A stretch of DNA of 47,206 nucleotides. Origin: an uncultured Planctomycetota bacterium (GTDB lineage: Bacteria; Planctomycetota; UBA1135; GCA-002686595). This document shows positions 18,927-27,777 of this stretch, one piece after another. The notes beneath the pieces were generated by a model. It was not told the DNA's origin. It did no database searches and saw only the letters and a program-made list of their open reading frames with translations. Position numbers and translations under genes: made by a program. Each line of letters opens with the position of its first letter. Position 1 is the stretch's first letter. The stretch covers positions 1 to 47,206 of the forward strand of contig CAITGX010000005.1 of assembly GCA_903892045.1 (NCBI GenBank), given 5' to 3'.

Positions 18927-19907
18927 TCACTCGCGCGCGAGGCCCGCGAGCCAGCGCTCGGCCGCCACGACGTCGCCGTCGCTGCGCCGCACCACGTCGA
19001 CGTAGCGCGCGCCCGCCGCGAGGGCGAGCTCGCGATCGCCGCGCCGGCGGTAGAACTCGGCGATGCGCTTGAGCACCTTGGGCGCGTTCGGATCGAGCTC
19101 GAGCGCGCGGCGGTACTCGGCACCGGCCGCATCGACGCGCTGCTCGCTCTCGTGCAACACGCCGAGCAGGAAGTGGCCGTCGACCGACGCAGGGTCGAGC
19201 TCGATGGCGCGCGCGATCCAGCGCTCCGCGAGCGCAGCGTCGAGCGCGCCACGCGCATCTGCCGGGAACTCGAAGTACAGCGCGGCGGCATGCAGCAGGC
19301 GCTCCGGGTCGCTCTCGCCGAGCTCGAGCGCGCGCTGGTAGGCCTCGACGGCGCCCGCTGCGTCCCCCGCGCCGCGCCGTGCGCGCGCCAGCAGAACCCA
19401 GGTCTCCGCGTCGCCGCCGCCGAGCGCGATGCGGCGCTCGAGCAGCGGAGCGGCACCGACTTCGAGGCCGAGCTCGAAGCGCAGCCGCGCGAGCTCGAGC
19501 AACGTCGCGACTCGGTCGGGATCGAGCTCGAGCACGCGCTCGAGGTGCGGCTCGGCCGCGCGCCGGAAGCCCGAGCGCAACATCACGTCGGCGAGCCCCT
19601 CGAGGAGTTCGATCTGGTCCGGGCGCGCTTCGAGAGCGCGCTCGAGCAACCGCTGGGCATTCGCGGGCGCTCCCGCCGCGCACAGGGCCAGTGCGCACTG
19701 CACGTACGCTGCGGGAGCTCCGTCGCCGCCGCGCAGGGCGAGCTCGTACCAGACGCTCGCCGACTGGTTCCAGTCGCCGCGCTCGGCCGCCGCGCGCGCG
19801 AGCACCGGCGAGGCCTTCTGGGGCTCGGCCATGCGCCGCACCCCGAGGTCGTCGGAAGCACAGGCGGCGAGCGCGAAGGCGGCGAGCGGGAGGAAGCGCA
19901 GGATCAT
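18927..19907 (-). CDS. TPR-repeat lipoprotein
   Basis: 326 residues. The signal ends with LAAC (Cys16), a clear lipobox that fixes the start at 19907. The rest is a run of about seven degenerate tetratricopeptide repeats (for example AVEAYQRALELGESDPE, AEYRRALELDPNAPKVLKRI and the AEPHLERVLELDPDRVATL unit). TPR solenoids mediate protein-protein contacts; in an outer-membrane lipoprotein this suggests a scaffold for envelope assembly or secretion. The gene is divergent from the MoxR ATPase gene. Partner unknown. Confidence 0.82.
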   Translation of the reverse strand: MILRFLPLAAFALAACASDDLGVRRMAEPQKASPVLARAAAERGDWNQSASVWYELALRGGDGAPAAYVQCALALCAAGAPANAQRLLERALEARPDQIELLEGLADVMLRSGFRRAAEPHLERVLELDPDRVATLLELARLRFELGLEVGAAPLLERRIALGGGDAETWVLLARARRGAGDAAGAVEAYQRALELGESDPERLLHAAALYFEFPADARGALDAALAERWIARAIELDPASVDGHFLLGVLHESEQRVDAAGAEYRRALELDPNAPKVLKRIAEFYRRRGDRELALAAGARYVDVVRRSDGDVVAAERWLAGLARE

Positions 19908-19979
19908 GGCGTGCGCGGAGGATAGCGCCGGCGGCGCGCGGCCGTGCGACGAAGCGCGACCCTTGGCATGATGGCGACC

Positions 19980-20984
<1,005 letters not shown>

Positions 20985-21022
20985 GGCGCGTCCGGCCCGC
21001 GCGGGCTGCTACGATCAGGTCC

Positions 21023-21877
21023 ATGGACTGTCGGCTGACCGTGGCGCAGACGAACCCGGCGCTGGGGAACGTGGGTCGCAACCTCGAGGAGCACGTCGCG
21101 CAGGTCGAGGCCGCGCGGCGCGCCGGTTCGCAGGTGATCGTGTTCCCCGAGCTCTCGCTGACCGGGTACTTCCTCAAGGACCAGACCGCCGAGGTCGCGC
21201 TGTCGGTCGAGTCGCGCGAGCTCGCGCGCCTTGCCGAGCTCTCGCGCGACATCTCGATCGCGGTCGGCTTCGTCGAGCGCTCCGACGACGGACGCATCTA
21301 CAACTCCGTGGCGTTCCTCGAGGACGGTGCGGTGCTGCACGTGCACCGCAAGGTGCACCTCGTCACCTACGGCATGTTCGACGAGATGCGCGAGTTCGCG
21401 GCCGGCGACTCGTTCGCGACCTTCCGCTCGCGCCACGGGCGCTTCGGCCTGCTCGTGTGCGAGGACGCCTGGCACGTCTCGAGCGGCTACCAGCACTTCC
21501 TCGCCGGAGCGGATGCGCTGCTCGTCACGAGCTGCAGCCCCGGCCGCGGCGTCGACGGCGGGGTGCGCGAGCTCGCCAGCGAGCGCACGTGGCGCACGCT
21601 GCTCGAGGCCTACGGCCTCCTGTTCCAGACGTGGGTCGTGTACTCCAACCGCGTCGGCTGGGAAGACGGCGTGTTCTTCTGGGGCGGCTCGCGCGTGATC
21701 GACCCCTTCGGTGCGGAGTGCGCGCGCCTCGAGGGTCTCGAGCCCGGCCGCCTCGAAGTGCGCCTCACCTCCGACGCTCTGCGCCGCGCGCGCGTGGCCA
21801 CGCCGCTGCGCCGCGACTCGCGTCCCGACCTGCTCGCCCGCGCGCTCGGCCGCCTCAGCGAAGGGAGGAACGCGTGA
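21023..21877 (+). CDS. Nitrilase-superfamily amidase paired with NadE
   Basis: 284 residues of the carbon-nitrogen hydrolase fold. The catalytic triad is visible: Glu43 (FPELSLTGY), Lys110 (HRKVHL) and Cys146 (LVCEDAW). The sequence resembles the N-terminal glutaminase domain of glutamine-dependent NAD synthetases. The gene ends with its TGA inside the GTG start of the adjacent NAD synthetase gene (GTGA), which indicates coupled translation. The likely role is to release ammonia from glutamine and deliver it to NadE; in most bacteria this domain is fused to the synthetase. A different amide substrate cannot be excluded. Confidence 0.85.
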   Translation: MDCRLTVAQTNPALGNVGRNLEEHVAQVEAARRAGSQVIVFPELSLTGYFLKDQTAEVALSVESRELARLAELSRDISIAVGFVERSDDGRIYNSVAFLEDGAVLHVHRKVHLVTYGMFDEMREFAAGDSFATFRSRHGRFGLLVCEDAWHVSSGYQHFLAGADALLVTSCSPGRGVDGGVRELASERTWRTLLEAYGLLFQTWVVYSNRVGWEDGVFFWGGSRVIDPFGAECARLEGLEPGRLEVRLTSDALRRARVATPLRRDSRPDLLARALGRLSEGRNA

Positions 21878-22695
21878 ACCCGCTCGACATCCACCCGCCG
21901 CTCGTCGAGCAGCTACTCGTGCAGTTTCTGCGCGAGGAGCTCGCCAGCGCCGGCTTCTCGCGCGCCGTGCTCGGCATCTCGGGCGGCGTCGACTCCGCGC
22001 TCGTCGCGGCGCTGTGCGCCCGCGCGCTCGGTCCGGAGAACGTGCTCGGCGTGATGATGCCCTACCGCACGTCGAATCCCGACAGCGAAGGCCATGCGCG
22101 CCTGCTCGCGAGCGCGCTCGGCATCGCGACGCGCAAGGTCGAGATCACGGGCATGGCCGACGGCTACCTCGCCGCCCACAAGGTCGAGGACCGCATGCGG
22201 CGCGGCAACGTGATGGCGCGCTGCCGCATGATCGTGCTCTACGACCTGTCGGTGGAGTGGAAGGGCCTCGTCGTCGGCACGAGCAACAAGACCGAGATCC
22301 TGCTCGGGTATTCGACGCAGTGGGGCGACTCCGCGAGCGCGCTCAACCCGATCGGCGACCTCTACAAGCACCAGATCTACCAGCTCTCGCGCCACATGGG
22401 CGTGCCCGCCCCGATCCTCGACAAGGCGCCGAGCGCGGACCTGTTCGAGGGCCAGACGGACGAGGGCGAGCTCGGCTTCAGCTACGCGGACGCCGATCGA
22501 CTGCTGCACCACATGGTCGACCTGCGCATGGGCGAGGGCGAGCTCGTGGCGGCCGGCTTCAGCGTCGACTTCGTGCGCCGCATCGCGGCGCGCATCGCGG
22601 CCACGCAGTTCAAGCGCGTGATGCCGCTGATCGCGAAGCTCTCCCAGCGCACGGTCAACCAGGACTTCCGCTACCTGCGCGACTGGGGGCGGTGA
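21874..22695 (+). CDS. nadE: NAD(+) synthase
   Basis: 273 residues, the length of the stand-alone synthetase domain. It adenylates deamido-NAD and converts it to NAD with ammonia, the last step of NAD synthesis. The P-loop-like SGGVDS motif is at residues 36-41; GTSNKTEILLGYSTQWGDS and the substrate-loop region KAPSADLFEGQTDEGELG are typical. The GTG start is supported by GGGAGGAA at 21863-21870 and by the GTGA overlap with the amidase gene. The 3' end overlaps the convergent GNAT gene by 41 bases. Confidence 0.94.
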   Translation: MNPLDIHPPLVEQLLVQFLREELASAGFSRAVLGISGGVDSALVAALCARALGPENVLGVMMPYRTSNPDSEGHARLLASALGIATRKVEITGMADGYLAAHKVEDRMRRGNVMARCRMIVLYDLSVEWKGLVVGTSNKTEILLGYSTQWGDSASALNPIGDLYKHQIYQLSRHMGVPAPILDKAPSADLFEGQTDEGELGFSYADADRLLHHMVDLRMGEGELVAAGFSVDFVRRIAARIAATQFKRVMPLIAKLSQRTVNQDFRYLRDWGR

Positions 22696-23242
22696 GCTCC
22701 CAGCGCTCGTGGTCACGCTCGACGCCGCGCACCACGCGATAGCCGCGCGCTAGGCCGCATTTCCGGAAGCCCGCGCGGGTGAGCAGCGCGCGCGAGGGCT
22801 CGTTCTCGGGCAGCACGTAGGCGTGCAGCTCGCGCAGGCCGAGCGAGTCGAACGCGAGCGCCACGGCGAGCCCGAGCGCCTCGCTCATCAGGCCGCGCCG
22901 TGCGTGGCGTGCGCCGATCCAGTAGCCAAGGCTCGCGCACCGCTTGTGCTCGTCGATCTCCCCCACCGTGATCGAGCCGCAGATCGCGCCATCCTGCGCG
23001 AGTCGCACGAGCCAGCGCTGGCGCCGGTGCTCGGGACCGATGCGCAGGTAGCGCGCGAACCATGAGGGTCCGAGGGGATCCACGCCCGGCAGGTCGAGCT
23101 CCCACGGCGCGAGGAACTCCCAGCTCGCGCGGCGCAGCTCGAGCAGCTCCTCCTCGTCGCTCGCGTGCGGTCGCGCGAGCACGACGCGCGAGCCACGGGC
23201 CACGATGCGCTCCTCGGGCGACTCCTTGCGCGCACGTTCCAT
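22655..23242 (-). CDS. GNAT acetyltransferase, RimJ/RimL type
   Basis: 195 residues. The GNAT fold is clear: an N-terminal RASDEEELLELRR-type helix, IGPEHRRQRWLVRLAQDGAI, GSITVGEI, then ASLGYWIGARHARRGLMSEA (acetyl-CoA pyrophosphate-binding loop) and AYVLPENEPSRALLTRAGF (motif B). This is the RimJ/RimL subfamily that acetylates protein N-termini or small amines; the real acceptor is unknown. The start at 23242 is chosen over 23278 because upstream codons add nothing conserved. Its last 41 bases overlap the 3' end of nadE on the other strand. Confidence 0.84.
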   Translation of the reverse strand: MERARKESPEERIVARGSRVVLARPHASDEEELLELRRASWEFLAPWELDLPGVDPLGPSWFARYLRIGPEHRRQRWLVRLAQDGAICGSITVGEIDEHKRCASLGYWIGARHARRGLMSEALGLAVALAFDSLGLRELHAYVLPENEPSRALLTRAGFRKCGLARGYRVVRGVERDHERWELTAPSRAGSGSPG

Positions 23243-23350
23243 CGCTCGCACTTGTACCGCAGTGGCCGTGAGCCACAAGAAATCGCCGCGAGAAGCCCGT
23301 CGACGGACTTCCCGCGGCCCCTGGGATTGTTTCGTTGGTATCGGGCGCGC

Positions 23351-23809
23351 TCAGGACTGCAGGCGGCGCGCGAGCTCGTCGAGGTCGGTGCCGCCGATCA
23401 TCGAGCGGTCGATGCGGCCGAGACGCGCGAAGCGCTCGCGCTCCGACTCGGAGAGCTCGCCCTTCGCCTGAGCCGCGGGCTTGGCCGTCTGGGGCAGGGG
23501 CATCCCGAGCGCGGACGGGCTGACCGCCGAGGCGAGGTCACGCGCGATGCCTTCGGGCAGCGGCCCGCGTCGGTCGAGCGCCGCGCGGGCGCGCACGCAC
23601 ACCTCGAGCGTCTCCTGCAGGTTGCGCTGGATGCGCGTCAGTCGGTCGAGATCCGGCGCCGGGCCGGCCAGCGACTGCTTGACCTTGGCCGTCGCGACCT
23701 CGAGCACCGCGATCAGGCAGTTGAGCTTGTTGCGCAGGCGCTCGCGGTACTCCGCGGACTCGAGGCCGGACTCGGACGGGGAATCGCCGCTGTCGAAAGG
23801 CTCTTGCAT
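23351..23809 (-). CDS. Hypothetical helical protein
   Basis: 152 residues from the ATG at 23809. The central part (about 20-75) is strongly helical: EYRERLRNKLNCLIAVLEVATAKV, then LDRLTRIQRNLQETLEVCVRARAAL, resembling a four-helix or dimerisation module. The C-terminus ends FARLGRIDRSMIGGTDLDELARRLQS. No family recognised. There is a 108-base gap to the GNAT gene downstream. Codon usage is like its neighbours, supporting a real gene; function unknown. Confidence 0.55.
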   Translation of the reverse strand: MQEPFDSGDSPSESGLESAEYRERLRNKLNCLIAVLEVATAKVKQSLAGPAPDLDRLTRIQRNLQETLEVCVRARAALDRRGPLPEGIARDLASAVSPSALGMPLPQTAKPAAQAKGELSESERERFARLGRIDRSMIGGTDLDELARRLQS

Positions 23810-23930
23810 CGCTGGTGGGCCGCGCTCGCTCGGAACGTCGGCTCCGAAGGCTACACCGTGCGGAAGGTGCAGGTCGACGCAAGTGCGCAACGATCGTGTC
23901 GTCGCGCGCTGGAAAATTCTTCCCGGTCGC

Positions 23931-24965
23931 TCAGAGCGTCGACGCGATCAAGTCGAGCAGCTCGTCCGCCGAAGCGCGCCCGAGCGCCATGAAGCGCTCC
24001 CCGTTCAGCGTGCCCTCGACGTGGTTCCACGGGCCCACCGACGGCGCCACGCGCATCACATCCTCGCTCACGAGCGAGGGATCGTTGCCGCCGTGCAGCA
24101 CGAAGACCACCTCGATGCCGTCGGTCAGGGTCGACTTCACCCAGGCCACCTCGCCCATTCCGTCGGGCTCCGTCGAGCGCACGATCGTGGACTCGACCAG
24201 TCGGAAGCGGCCCCCGTCCGTCTGGGGCTGGCGCGGCACGTATCCGACCGCGGCGAGGCGTGAGGCTTCCGAGTCGGGCAACGGTGCTTCCTGGTTGGAA
24301 CTCTCGTCCCACGGGAAATCCGCGGCAAAGTTCGGCTGAAGCTCGAAAGTCTCGAACTCGACGAGCCCCATCACACGGCCGTCGTTCGCGACCTGCTCGC
24401 AGCGCATCACGAGGCCCGTCTCGTGGTCGACCGCAAGGTTGTAGGTGAACGCGGCTCCATGTCGCAGCGCGAAGACCAGCTCCTCGCAGTCGCGGCCGGC
24501 TACCGTCGTGCGCACGCCCGTCGCGATCGGGCTGTAGTTCGTGACCATCAAGGCCACGTCGTGCATGCGGAAGTCGCGGTAGCGGAACAGGAACCCGTCG
24601 CGCGATTCCTGCAGCATGTGCCACAGCTCCGCGCGCCGCGGCGGAAGGCTCGGAGCGATCAGCTCCAGCGACTGGAGCGCGAAGCGGCCTTGGCCGTCAC
24701 TCGCGACGTCCTCGCGATAGCTCGTCGAGTACACCGTCTCGCCGACCTGCCAGGACTGCTCCACACGCCGCACGCCGCTGTAGGCGCGCGCCGTGGCCGC
24801 CGTGCGCATCTTCTGCAGCAAGATCTCGCTCGTCAGACCAACGCTCGGGGTCGGCGAGCCGCCCATCGAGGTCGACGTCGAGGTGCCGCTCGACACGTCG
24901 CCGCACCCGGCCAGCCCGAAGGCGAGGCCGGTGATGGCAGCGAGGAGGAGCGAGGAGAGGCGCAC
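23931..24965 (-). CDS. RseB-like periplasmic lipoprotein
   Basis: 344 residues from a GTG start, with a lipobox LAGC (Cys21) and a Ser/Thr/Gly linker. The N-terminal domain has the LolA/RseB-type pattern: YSGVRRVEQSWQVGETVYST, a Tyr/Arg-rich strand set, CEELVFALRHGAAFTYNLAV and LVMRCEQVANDGRVMGLVEF. The C-terminal domain has FRLVESTIVRSTEPDGMGEVA with VAWVKSTLTDGIEVVFVL, echoing the second RseB domain. RseB protects the anti-sigma factor RseA in the E. coli envelope-stress pathway. The gene directly follows ECF sigma and anti-sigma genes, as rseB follows rpoE-rseA, so a similar regulatory role is inferred; sequence similarity is weak. Confidence 0.6.
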   Translation of the reverse strand: MRLSSLLLAAITGLAFGLAGCGDVSSGTSTSTSMGGSPTPSVGLTSEILLQKMRTAATARAYSGVRRVEQSWQVGETVYSTSYREDVASDGQGRFALQSLELIAPSLPPRRAELWHMLQESRDGFLFRYRDFRMHDVALMVTNYSPIATGVRTTVAGRDCEELVFALRHGAAFTYNLAVDHETGLVMRCEQVANDGRVMGLVEFETFELQPNFAADFPWDESSNQEAPLPDSEASRLAAVGYVPRQPQTDGGRFRLVESTIVRSTEPDGMGEVAWVKSTLTDGIEVVFVLHGGNDPSLVSEDVMRVAPSVGPWNHVEGTLNGERFMALGRASADELLDLIASTL

Positions 24966-24976
24966 GGAAATGGGTC

Positions 24977-25702
24977 CTAGATGTTGTTCTGGGCGAGCAT
25001 GCCGCTGGAGACGGTCTCGAGCCACGCGCGGGCCGAGGGCGAGAGATCGCGCGTCGACTCGAGACGCTCGACGCGGAACGGGCGCGAGGCGCGCGCGGTC
25101 TGCAGACCGCTCGACGACTCGCGGCGCTCCAGCGCGAACGGAGCGAGCGCCAGCAAGACGACGGCCGCCGCGGCGACAGCGAGCCAGGCGCGCGCGCGAC
25201 GAGGCGCCGTGAAGGCGCTGGAAGCGGGGCGCGGCTCCGCGAGCTCGCGCACGAGCCGCTGCTCGAGCGCCACGGGGGCCGCGAGGCGCGGAAGGTTCTC
25301 GATCTGGCGCGAGACGCGCGCCTTGACCGGGTTCGCGAGCTCCTCGGCCACGAGTCGGTCGAGCACGCTGGGCGTCCGCTGACGCGCGGCCGCACCCATG
25401 CCGACGCCGGAGGCGAGGGCCTCGACGGCGCGGTCGAGCTCCGCGCTGGCCTCGACGCGACCAAGGCTCTCGAGCGCACGGATGGCGCGCGCGTGGCGAC
25501 CTTCGGCCTCGAGCTCGCGCTCGCTCCGGCGGTCGAGTTCCGTCGGCGCGATGACACGCGGCAGCGTGCGCAGCAGCCCCTCGCGCTGCGCAAGACGCGC
25601 GGCCCAGCGCTCGCACTCGGCGCACGCATGCACCGGCAGAGCGGCGCGCTCGAGCGCGGCGATGCGGTACGCGTCGCAGTCAGGGTGCAGTTCGGGCTTC
25701 AT
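24977..25702 (-). CDS. Anti-sigma factor, membrane-anchored
   Basis: 241 residues. The N-terminus contains a zinc-finger-like HACAEC (about 24-29) preceded by CDAYRIAAL, as in zinc-containing anti-sigma domains, followed by a long charged helical region. A single transmembrane helix lies near 170-190 (ARAWLAVAAAAVVLLALAPF), and a short periplasmic tail ends SGMLAQNNI. The start codon overlaps the stop of the sigma factor gene (ATGA), so the pair is translationally coupled. It should bind and hold the upstream sigma factor at the membrane. The downstream gene is the RseB-like lipoprotein, 11 bases away. Confidence 0.78.
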   Translation of the reverse strand: MKPELHPDCDAYRIAALERAALPVHACAECERWAARLAQREGLLRTLPRVIAPTELDRRSERELEAEGRHARAIRALESLGRVEASAELDRAVEALASGVGMGAAARQRTPSVLDRLVAEELANPVKARVSRQIENLPRLAAPVALEQRLVRELAEPRPASSAFTAPRRARAWLAVAAAAVVLLALAPFALERRESSSGLQTARASRPFRVERLESTRDLSPSARAWLETVSSGMLAQNNI

Positions 25703-26307
25703 CCGAGGTAATAGCGGTCGAGGATCGGGGCGAGGTGCTGGTCGAGCATGTCGTGCGCCCGCGCGAGGCGGGACTTCACGGTGCCCAGCGAGATCTGCAG
25801 GGTCTCTGCGATTTCCTCGTAGGACTGGTTCTCGATGTAGCGCAGCACGGTGATCGTGCGCAGCTTGGGGCTCAGGCCGGAGATCGCGCGCTGGACCTCG
25901 CGCTCGAGCTCGTGGCGCGAGGCCGCGTGGATCGGCATCTCGAGCTTCTCGTCGCTCGGATCAAAGCGCGACTCGCCGCCGGCGCCCGCCTCCTGCAGCG
26001 CGTCGAGCGAAGTCAGGTGTCGTGCGCGCGAACGACGCTTCAGGTCGATCGAGGCGTTGACCGCGATGCGGTACACCCAGCTCGAGAACTTGCTCTCGAA
26101 GCGGAACTCGCCGAGCTTGCGGAACAGGATCCCGAAGGTCTCCTGGGCGGCGTCGAGCGCGTCGGAGGGATTGCCGGTGATCCGGTAGCAGACGTTGTAG
26201 ACGCGGTCCTTGTAGAGCTCGTAGAGCTCCCGGAACGGGCCGTCCAGCCCGGCCAGCGGGGCGCGCTGGCAGGCCTGAATCAGTTCCGTATCGGGATCGG
26301 GGCTCAT
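25699..26307 (-). CDS. ECF-type RNA polymerase sigma factor
   Basis: 202 residues. Region 2 (about 25-100) has VYNVCYRITGNPSDALDAAQ, then ETFGILFRKLGEFRF and KFSSWVYRIAVNASID; region 4 (about 125-190) has LSPKLRTITVLRYIENQSYE and EIAETLQISLGTVKSRLARA with the helix-turn-helix that reads the -35 box. It directs transcription in response to an envelope signal relayed by the anti-sigma factor encoded next. An alternative ATG lies 24 bases upstream. The region upstream has a perfect 7-bp inverted repeat but no clear ECF promoter. Confidence 0.92.
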   Translation of the reverse strand: MSPDPDTELIQACQRAPLAGLDGPFRELYELYKDRVYNVCYRITGNPSDALDAAQETFGILFRKLGEFRFESKFSSWVYRIAVNASIDLKRRSRARHLTSLDALQEAGAGGESRFDPSDEKLEMPIHAASRHELEREVQRAISGLSPKLRTITVLRYIENQSYEEIAETLQISLGTVKSRLARAHDMLDQHLAPILDRYYLG

Positions 26308-26327
26308 GGGCGATGTCTTTCGGGCGA

Positions 26328-26342
26328 CCATTCGACGAATGG
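26328..26342 (-). promoter_or_regulatory. Perfect inverted repeat ahead of ECF sigma gene
   Basis: CCATTCG-A-CGAATGG is a perfect 7-bp inverted repeat around a single base, about 20 bases upstream of the sigma factor ATG. It overlaps the alternative upstream start. It could be a repressor site or an mRNA hairpin that affects translation. Confidence 0.3.
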
Positions 26343-26411
26343 TGCAGATTCGCGGTTCCCTGTTTCTGCGTTCCGTCCCCTCGGCGGCACGCTCGAACAG
26401 GAAATTGCTTC

Positions 26412-27374
26412 CTAGCCGCCGATCAGCGCGGCCGGATCGATGGAGCGAATGGTGTTGCCCACCGTGTTGACGCAGCCCGGCGAGCAGAACGTGTCCCAGC
26501 CGGGCACGCAGTCCGCGGCGATCACTTCCTGCGTCACGACGGCACCGACCACGCGCACCACGGTGGTGGTCTGGGCGCAGATCTCGCCCGTGATGTTCGA
26601 CGGGTTCTGGTTCGTCGGATCGATCGGGCGGTAGGCGTTGCCGAGGCCGATGCCCGGACCATTCTGCGGCGGGCTGGTGGGCAAGGGGCCGGGGATGCTG
26701 ATCATCTGATACAGCGCGCCCTGGATCGAGGCGAGGTTGCAGGCGTCCGCGTCGAGGTAAGCCCCCTGCTGCGCGAGCGTCGCGAACAGCGACATGCCGC
26801 GGCGCGCGAGCACGGTGTTGCTGTGGACCACCGGGTCGAGCACGGCGATCCTGGAGCCGGCCGCATGTCCACTGCGCACCTGAATGGGCGCACCGCCGCG
26901 CATCGCCGCGAGCGGCACACCGAGCACGTGATCGCCCACGCGCGCGCCGAAGCGCAGGCGCTTGGTGTGCAGGTTTCCATCGGGCGCATACACCAGCGTC
27001 GCGACGTGCACCTGCCCGCCGAGCTGGAACGCCACCATGGCCACCGAAGGCTCCGAAAGCGTCGGGAAATCGTGGATGTTGAGCGGGTTCGACTTGCGCG
27101 CGACCTCCTCGAGATCGCTGAAGCCATCGCCGTCCGTGTCCGCGTGGCAGGACCATGTGCCCAGAGTCGACTCCAGCACGTTGACGAGCCCGTCTCCGTC
27201 GCTGTCGGCGCTGGTGGCACCGCTCACGGCCGCCGCCAGCGAGGGCGTTCCGCCGGCGTGGCTCGCCCACAGGCCCGAGCCTGCCGCCAAGGTCAGGGTG
27301 GCCAGCGCCAAGGCGCCGGTCTTGCCGCTCACGAGCCGGGCGCTGGCGCGCTCGAGGATGGTCTGCAGCTTCAA
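26412..27374 (-). CDS. Secreted protein with calcium-binding type-3 repeats
   Basis: 320 residues. A hydrophobic leader near residues 20-42 (GALALATLTLAAGSGLWASH) is followed by two thrombospondin type-3-like calcium loops, DSDGDGLVNVLE and DTDGDGFSDLEEVARKSNPL, then a beta-rich region with several cysteines (CNLASIQ, EICAQT, ADCVPGWDTFCSPGCVN) likely to form disulfides. Such proteins are common secreted proteins of Planctomycetota and are usually cell-surface or matrix proteins. The start is a TTG at 27374 with no ribosome site, so the true N-terminus may differ. No enzyme domain is recognised. It lies upstream of the sigma gene on the same strand with a 104-base gap. Confidence 0.7.
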   Translation of the reverse strand: MKLQTILERASARLVSGKTGALALATLTLAAGSGLWASHAGGTPSLAAAVSGATSADSDGDGLVNVLESTLGTWSCHADTDGDGFSDLEEVARKSNPLNIHDFPTLSEPSVAMVAFQLGGQVHVATLVYAPDGNLHTKRLRFGARVGDHVLGVPLAAMRGGAPIQVRSGHAAGSRIAVLDPVVHSNTVLARRGMSLFATLAQQGAYLDADACNLASIQGALYQMISIPGPLPTSPPQNGPGIGLGNAYRPIDPTNQNPSNITGEICAQTTTVVRVVGAVVTQEVIAADCVPGWDTFCSPGCVNTVGNTIRSIDPAALIGG

Positions 27375-27516
27375 GGGAGAACTCTTGTTGCGGGAGGGGC
27401 GGAAGCGGGATCAGTAGGAAGTTTCATTCTCGCTAAGCTTCACCTTACCCCTCTTCCCCAGAAGCGCCACCCCCCACCTCCGATCCCGCCCTCGCTATAC
27501 TCCCGCCCCCCAACGG

Positions 27517-27593
27517 GCGCCCGTAGCTCAGCTGGATAGAGCGTCTGCCTCCGGAGCAGAAGGTCGTGAGTTCGAATCTCGCCGGGCGTACCA
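27517..27593 (+). tRNA. tRNA-Arg (anticodon CCG)
   Basis: The cloverleaf folds fully: acceptor GCGCCCG with CGGGCGT (one G-T pair), D-arm GCTC/GAGC, anticodon stem TCTGC/GCAGA around loop CTCCGGA with anticodon CCG (reads CGG), T-arm with GTTCGAATC, and an encoded CCA end. This is the intact copy; a perfect 49-bp copy of its 3' half recurs at 31483-31531. Confidence 0.97.
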
Positions 27594-27596
27594 CTT
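27548..27596 (+). repeat. Putative attL: 49-bp direct repeat in tRNA-Arg 3' half
   Basis: The last 46 bases of the tRNA gene (anticodon loop through CCA) plus 3 flanking bases are repeated exactly at 31483-31531. A direct repeat of a tRNA 3' half bracketing foreign DNA is the hallmark of site-specific integration by tyrosine recombinases. Confidence 0.85.
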
Positions 27597-27777
27597 TCCC
27601 GCGGGGAAGACGGGGGGTTTCGCGGTCCTGCCGTCGGCAGAAGCAATGACTCGGTGCCCACAATGTGCCCGTCGGCGCGCCCGCTAGATTCCGCTCCTTT
27701 CCCTTGGAACCCGTTCGAGGGGCCGATGGGGCAGCTGATCCGGGGGGCAAAGTTCCCCAGGAATCCGTGTTGGTGTG

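Noticed and set aside
26308-26411. ECF-type promoter (GGAAC / TCTG) upstream of the sigma gene
   Set aside because: GGAAC words exist but spacing to any -10-like element is 5 or 21 bases rather than about 16-17.
27445-27777. In-frame tail of the ParB/methylase frame, containing RPARFELTTFCSGG-type sequence
   Set aside because: This is the antisense translation of tRNA-Arg, a well-known source of false proteins; the same string appears on the minus strand of the second tRNA fragment at about 31483-31531.
27597-27777. Remnant of an integrase C-terminus next to the tRNA
   Set aside because: No reading frame in either direction shows the tyrosine-recombinase R-H-R-Y motifs; nothing can be claimed.
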